A DNA stretch of 47,153 bases from Actinomycetota bacterium (GTDB lineage Bacteria > Actinomycetota > Actinomycetes > Actinomycetales > Dermatophilaceae), in the NCBI GenBank assembly GCA_020161815.1, contig JAIUOP010000021.1, positions 1 through 47,153 of the forward strand. Reading direction: 5' to 3'. How positions within the stretch are numbered: the stretch's first letter is position 1; every line of letters begins with the position of its first letter. A program made the position numbers and the translations under genes. Shown in pieces: positions 43,975 to 47,153 of this stretch. The notes under the pieces are model-generated. The model worked only from the letters and a program-made list of their open reading frames with translations. It did no database searches and had not been told where the DNA came from.

Positions 43975-45242
43975 GGATCTTCCGCGGAACCAGGAAGAGG
44001 GCGTGGGTCGCGCTCACCGCCATGCTGCTTCTGCAAGGCGCTTCCGTGATCTGGACATCACGGGCGGGGTGGGTGGGTTGGATGCCTGCAGGCGGTGCCA
44101 CCTTGGAGCGCACCAGCCTTTTCGGCGCCTGCATTCTCAGCGCCGCAGTCGCCTGGGCGGCCGTCTCCTTACGTGCGCACAACGCCGAACCGTGGGCGCG
44201 GGTCGGCGTCCGTAGCGTTCAGGGCTTGTATCGAGGGCCGTTCTGGTGGGGCCTGTCCGCGTCTTTGGTTACCAACTGTGTGTTGGCCACCACCGTGGGC
44301 GTCGCCACACGGCAATCGCTCACCAGCCTGATGCTGACCAGGTATCTACTCAGCGTGGCCGCTGTCGTGGCTGCCAGCGCGTGCGCGGCAGCGCTCGGCG
44401 TGCTTATCGCGAAGTTCACCCCGCCCTTCATCGCCGTCGTCGCCTCATTCGTGCTTCCCTACGCAATCGCCATCGGATTGGGGGCGTACTTATCGGAGAG
44501 TCCCGTCTCGGCCTGGGCCGTCCCGGACCTGCACGCCTTCGATTACGCCTGGCCAGCGATCGAGACCCCGATCTTTCGCGCCGCCAGCTTGGGATCAATC
44601 GCTGCGGCAATCGTCTTCGAACTGCACAGGCGAACTACGCTACGCAAGGTCGCACTCTGGGCGGCCAGCGCCGCAACCGCCGGCCTGTTCTTCACGGCTG
44701 GGATGGTCCAACCCATCCCGGAGGCCTCCAGCGTTGAATGTCAGGGAGCAGTACCCGTCGTCTGTTTTGACGGCACCCAAGACGCCATCCGTGCTGGGTA
44801 CCTAGCCCAGCTCGATGACGGCCTGCGCGAGCTTCCACGCAGCACTTGGCCCGCGGTGGTCACCGCGACGGAACAGCAAGGGGCGCCCGAGGATGCGGTG
44901 GCCCTTCCTCCCGTGGAAGGCAAGTACCGTCCGTCCCGGACCACCCCGCCCGGCGCCGTCACCGCCATCCTGGGCGATGTCACCTTCAACACCGACTGCG
45001 CATCACCGGACCGCATCCAGCTCAGCGCCGCGATGACACTGTGGTGGCGCGCCCACGTCGGGCTCCCGACAGGAGGCGGCACCTACGCCGGACAGAACTC
45101 CTTCTCCGGACCTGAGTTTGCTCAGGCGAGGGCGTCCATCTCACGCCTCGAGGCGCGCATTGCACAGCACCCCGACCAGGTCATCGCCGACGCAGCCACC
45201 CAGCTCCATGACTGCTCTCGCCCGGCTCAGCCGCTGCCATGA
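43971..45242 (+). CDS. Membrane protein with C-terminal extracytoplasmic domain (cargo permease)
   Basis: 423 residues. About seven membrane segments (roughly 11-29, 49-67, 92-112, 122-146, 152-172, 201-217, 228-245) are followed by a soluble region of about 175 residues that should lie outside. That region has four Cys (ECQGAVPVVCFDG, FNTDCASPD, LHDCSRP), fitting disulfides. It is presumably the permease partner of the upstream ATPase; the outer domain could bind the secreted protein. No family recognised with confidence. ATG overlaps the ATPase stop, and its stop overlaps the next ATG. Confidence 0.82.
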   Translation: MRIFRGTRKRAWVALTAMLLLQGASVIWTSRAGWVGWMPAGGATLERTSLFGACILSAAVAWAAVSLRAHNAEPWARVGVRSVQGLYRGPFWWGLSASLVTNCVLATTVGVATRQSLTSLMLTRYLLSVAAVVAASACAAALGVLIAKFTPPFIAVVASFVLPYAIAIGLGAYLSESPVSAWAVPDLHAFDYAWPAIETPIFRAASLGSIAAAIVFELHRRTTLRKVALWAASAATAGLFFTAGMVQPIPEASSVECQGAVPVVCFDGTQDAIRAGYLAQLDDGLRELPRSTWPAVVTATEQQGAPEDAVALPPVEGKYRPSRTTPPGAVTAILGDVTFNTDCASPDRIQLSAAMTLWWRAHVGLPTGGGTYAGQNSFSGPEFAQARASISRLEARIAQHPDQVIADAATQLHDCSRPAQPLP

Positions 45243-45832
45243 CGCCGCTGCGCGTCGCGGCCGCTCACGCCGTAGACCTGAGCTCCGTGCTCGCGCTCTC
45301 CTGTACCTGGGTGGTCGTCCTGGCTGTCAACGGTCTGACTCTGCCCGCCATTAATCCCAGCCCCGAGGTAATCAGTCGGCCTTTGGAAAGCGTCACCACC
45401 ATCGCCCTAGCGCTACCGATCGCGGTGGCTGTCCATCTCTCCAGCAACCGACTCGCCTGGCTCGCTCACACGTCGCCGCGCTCCGTCGTTCTCGGCGACA
45501 TAGCCTGGTTCGCCGCCATCTACCTCGTCCAGTGGGTCGGCTTGGCCGTCGTCGCAGTAGCTGCCCCGGGCGTGCCTGGCGTTCACCTGTTCGCGGTCCA
45601 CACCCTTTTGCTTGCCCTCGCACTCCTCGCAGCTCGAACTGCCGGCTCGCTTGCCGGCGTCTGCACGCCCTTGGTTCTGATCGCCGTCCTCTCCGTGCCC
45701 GACCTCGTCCCGTGGCCAGCCAACCTCATCTACAACCTCGATCAGGCAACCATTCTCCGCTTCGCCACGCTTGTCGGGGTGCCCGCCCTCACTGCAGTCG
45801 CCGTCCAGTTCGACCAAAAACCCGCGGACTAG
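45239..45832 (+). CDS. Second membrane protein of the cargo operon
   Basis: 197 residues, almost entirely hydrophobic, with about six membrane segments (for example VLALSCTWVVVLAVNGLTLP, WFAAIYLVQWVGLAVVAVAA, LLLALALLAARTAGSLAGVC). No soluble domain. It is probably the second permease subunit of the ABC complex. ATG overlaps the previous stop. It ends 17 nt before the putative IS21 right-end sequence. Family not recognised. Confidence 0.8.
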   Translation: MTPLRVAAAHAVDLSSVLALSCTWVVVLAVNGLTLPAINPSPEVISRPLESVTTIALALPIAVAVHLSSNRLAWLAHTSPRSVVLGDIAWFAAIYLVQWVGLAVVAVAAPGVPGVHLFAVHTLLLALALLAARTAGSLAGVCTPLVLIAVLSVPDLVPWPANLIYNLDQATILRFATLVGVPALTAVAVQFDQKPAD

Positions 45833-45848
45833 ACCCCACGGCAATGCT

Positions 45849-45864
45849 GCTCAGGTGGGGCCAG
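45849..45864 (-). repeat. Inverted copy of the IS21 left-end inner sequence
   Basis: GCTCAGGTGGGGCCAG is the exact reverse complement of 40083-40098. Beyond it (45865 on) the match stops and IS30-like sequence begins. This marks a probable truncated right end of the IS21 element. Confidence 0.65.
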
Positions 45865-47040
45865 CGGGAGCCGGGCGAGTTCCAGTCAGTGTCGCAACAC
45901 GGTGGTTGGTGGCAGGAGCGTAGCGAGCCGGTCCTCGGGGCTCACCCAGCCGAGGCTGCGGCGGGGTCGCTCGTTGAGTTGGACCTGAACTTCGGCCAGG
46001 TCCCCGACGGTGTAGATGGCGAGATCGGTGCCCTTCGGGAGGTAGTCGCGTAGCAGCCCGTTGGTGTTCTCGTTGCTCGGCCGCTGCCAGGGCGAATGGG
46101 CATCGCAGAAGTAGATCCGCAGACCCTCGACGGAACGGGCGATCTCACGATGCCGAGCCATTTCCTTGCCCTGGTCCCAAGTCAGGGTACGGCGCAGTTC
46201 AGCAGGTAACTCTCCGAGCAGGTCGACGACGACCCCACAGACCGTGGCGGCATCGTGACGTCCGCCAGGCAGGTGTCCTAGCATCGTGTAGCGGGTGGTC
46301 CGCTCGACCAAGGTGACGACTGCCGAGGCGTTGGCCGTGCCCATGATGAGGTCGCCCTCCCAGTGCCCTGGTTCACGGCGGTCGGCGACCGTGTCGGGCC
46401 GTTCGTGCACCGAGACCATCCCGGTCACCGGCGCTGATCGGCGATGCTGAGCGTCACGTCGACGCAACCGGTAGCGACGCCGGTGGCGCAGGATACGGCC
46501 GGGCAGTTCCCGTGAAAGTCCGCCTAGATCGGGCCGATAGACGGCCTGGTAGATCGTTTCCGCGCACAGCCAGCGATGCGGCTGGTGCGGGAACTGCTGG
46601 CGCAGGCCACGGGAGACCTGCTCCGGACTCCACCGCCGCTTCAACTTGGACTCGACCCACTCCCGTAGCTGCCGATCGCGGGCGAGCCGGCTGGGGCGAT
46701 CGAGCCGCCGACGCGCCAGTGCGCGCTGGTGTGCTTCGTGCGGTCGGTACCGGCCCAACGAGTCTGCTCCGCGGCGCAGCTCGCGACTGATCGTCGACGG
46801 CGCCCGTCCCATCAGCGTGGCGATGCTTCGGATCGTGCGGCCCTCGCGACGTAAGTCGGCGAGCCGAACTCGCTCGCCTTCGCCGAGGTACCGGGTCGAA
46901 TAGGTCTTCACCGTGGGCGCGTTGATCACCGGCGGATAATGGACCGCCCGCCCGCCGGGATAGCGGATGACGCGGCCGTTGCGCCACCGCTTCGCTGTCT
47001 TCCGGTTGACCCCGACCCTGCGGGCTGCTTCCGAAAGTGT
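45865..47040 (-). mobile_element. IS30-family element, 5' side truncated
   Basis: The element contains a minus-strand IS30 transposase. The 3' side boundary is placed where IS21 similarity ends; GGCGAGTTCCAGTCAGTG (45874-45891) may belong to its terminal repeat. On the other side the transposase frame runs without a start codon into a tandem repeat array at 47044, so this end is missing or interrupted. Boundaries are approximate. Confidence 0.55.
45886..46929 (-). CDS. IS30 family transposase (N-terminus incomplete)
   Basis: 347 residues from GTG 46929. HTH region RLADLRREGRTIRSIATLMG with SPSTIS-like RAPSTISREL; DDE core with GHWEGDLIMG (Asp), TWDQGKEMARH (Asp) and HSPWQRPSNENTNGLLRDYL (Glu). 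Upstream in the same frame, codons back to about 47030 still read like the family's extra N-terminal helix-turn-helix (LSEAARRVGVNRKTAKRWRN), but no ATG, GTG or TTG precedes it before the repeat array. The original start was therefore probably lost, and GTG 46929 gives a shortened protein. Confidence 0.85.
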   Translation of the reverse strand: MINAPTVKTYSTRYLGEGERVRLADLRREGRTIRSIATLMGRAPSTISRELRRGADSLGRYRPHEAHQRALARRRLDRPSRLARDRQLREWVESKLKRRWSPEQVSRGLRQQFPHQPHRWLCAETIYQAVYRPDLGGLSRELPGRILRHRRRYRLRRRDAQHRRSAPVTGMVSVHERPDTVADRREPGHWEGDLIMGTANASAVVTLVERTTRYTMLGHLPGGRHDAATVCGVVVDLLGELPAELRRTLTWDQGKEMARHREIARSVEGLRIYFCDAHSPWQRPSNENTNGLLRDYLPKGTDLAIYTVGDLAEVQVQLNERPRRSLGWVSPEDRLATLLPPTTVLRH

Positions 47041-47043
47041 CGG

Positions 47044-47134
47044 CGGCCACGAGAAACTGCCCGGAGACGGCCACGAAGCTGCCCGCTGGCGGTCATGAGA
47101 ACTGCCCGCTGACGGTCATGGGATCTGCCCGACA
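47044..47134. repeat. Four tandem 22-24 bp repeats, likely another IS end
   Basis: Units at 47044-47067, 47068-47089, 47090-47112 and 47113-47134, consensus CGG-CA-GA-AACTGCCCGCTGA. They abut each other without spacers. Repeats of this form resemble the multiple terminal repeats of IS21-type elements; the element body would lie beyond the window. The last 19 nt show nothing further. Confidence 0.6.
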
Positions 47135-47153
47135 CGACGTCGTCTGCCTCGCC

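Larger units (their letters stand above)
40001..45864 (+). mobile_element. IS21-family element, apparently carrying a four-gene cargo
   Basis: The left end is at 40001 (TGTGAC, with three 25-nt terminal repeats), inside the DUF1906 gene. istA and istB follow. No matching right end is seen directly after istB. Instead GCTCAGGTGGGGCCAG at 45849-45864 is an exact inverted copy of CTGGCCCCACCTGAGC at 40083-40098, in and next to the third left repeat. I take this as the inner part of the right end, cut by the IS30 segment. DNA between istB and this point holds the peptide-ABC operon. The right boundary is an inference; the secure core is 40001-42650. Confidence 0.6.

Noticed and set aside
47044..47134. 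CRISPR array
   Set aside because: The four repeats touch each other with no unique spacers and no cas genes are present; an IS-end repeat array fits better.

Overview
This window is a high-GC chromosome segment from an actinomycete. The gene order (TPR protein, HAD phosphatase, small conserved protein, tlyA, nadK, recN, steA, steB, then pyrG and a NUDIX gene) matches the Rv1691-Rv1700 block of Mycobacterium tuberculosis. The very high GC, GTG starts, TANNNT -10 boxes close to start codons and an abundant GTATGCCG word suggest the Micrococcales, perhaps the Intrasporangiaceae. The family-level placement is inference.

Layout. 1-563: the 3' end of a 23S rRNA gene, a 5S rRNA gene and the rrn terminator. 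640-12886: a tightly coupled gene train whose starts and stops mostly overlap by four bases. It covers the TPR protein, HAD phosphatase, a histone-H1-like protein, TlyA, NAD kinase, RecN, the SteA/SteB cytokinesis pair, and a MraY-like, MurJ-like and glycosyltransferase trio. 12956-16968: CTP synthase, NUDIX hydrolase, YchJ-like protein, PPK2 kinase and an anchored hypothetical protein. 17098-20388: AspRS, a phosphotransferase and a HAD hydrolase. 20405-25728 (minus strand): polysaccharide deacetylase, MMPL transporter, alkyltransferase-like protein and an ABC exporter of lower GC. 25819-27225: RarA. 27228-27927 (minus): a frameshifted PadR regulator and its partner. 28079-38904: the housekeeping series alaS, ruvX, mltG, aroE, aroC, aroK, aroB, a secreted dioxygenase-like lipoprotein, a NYN-domain protein, efp and nusB.

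38905-47153 is an accessory, mobile region. A DUF1906-type secreted protein gene is cut by an IS21-family element (left end near 40001, with istA and istB). Downstream of istB, and still left of a 16-bp inverted match to the IS left end at 45849-45864, lies an unusual cargo. It has a secreted four-cysteine protein of 135 residues whose ribosome binding site sits in a hairpin, followed without real gaps by an ABC ATPase and two membrane proteins. An IS30-type transposase gene lacking its 5' end follows, and its upstream side runs into four tandem 22-24 bp repeats that look like the end of yet another element.

The best candidate for an undescribed system is this peptide plus ABC-transporter operon, apparently carried as passenger DNA of an IS21 element. 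A second signal is the octamer GTATGCCG/CGGCATAC, which I counted 23 times. It occurs in several reading frames and both orientations, and is nearly absent from the regions that look acquired.
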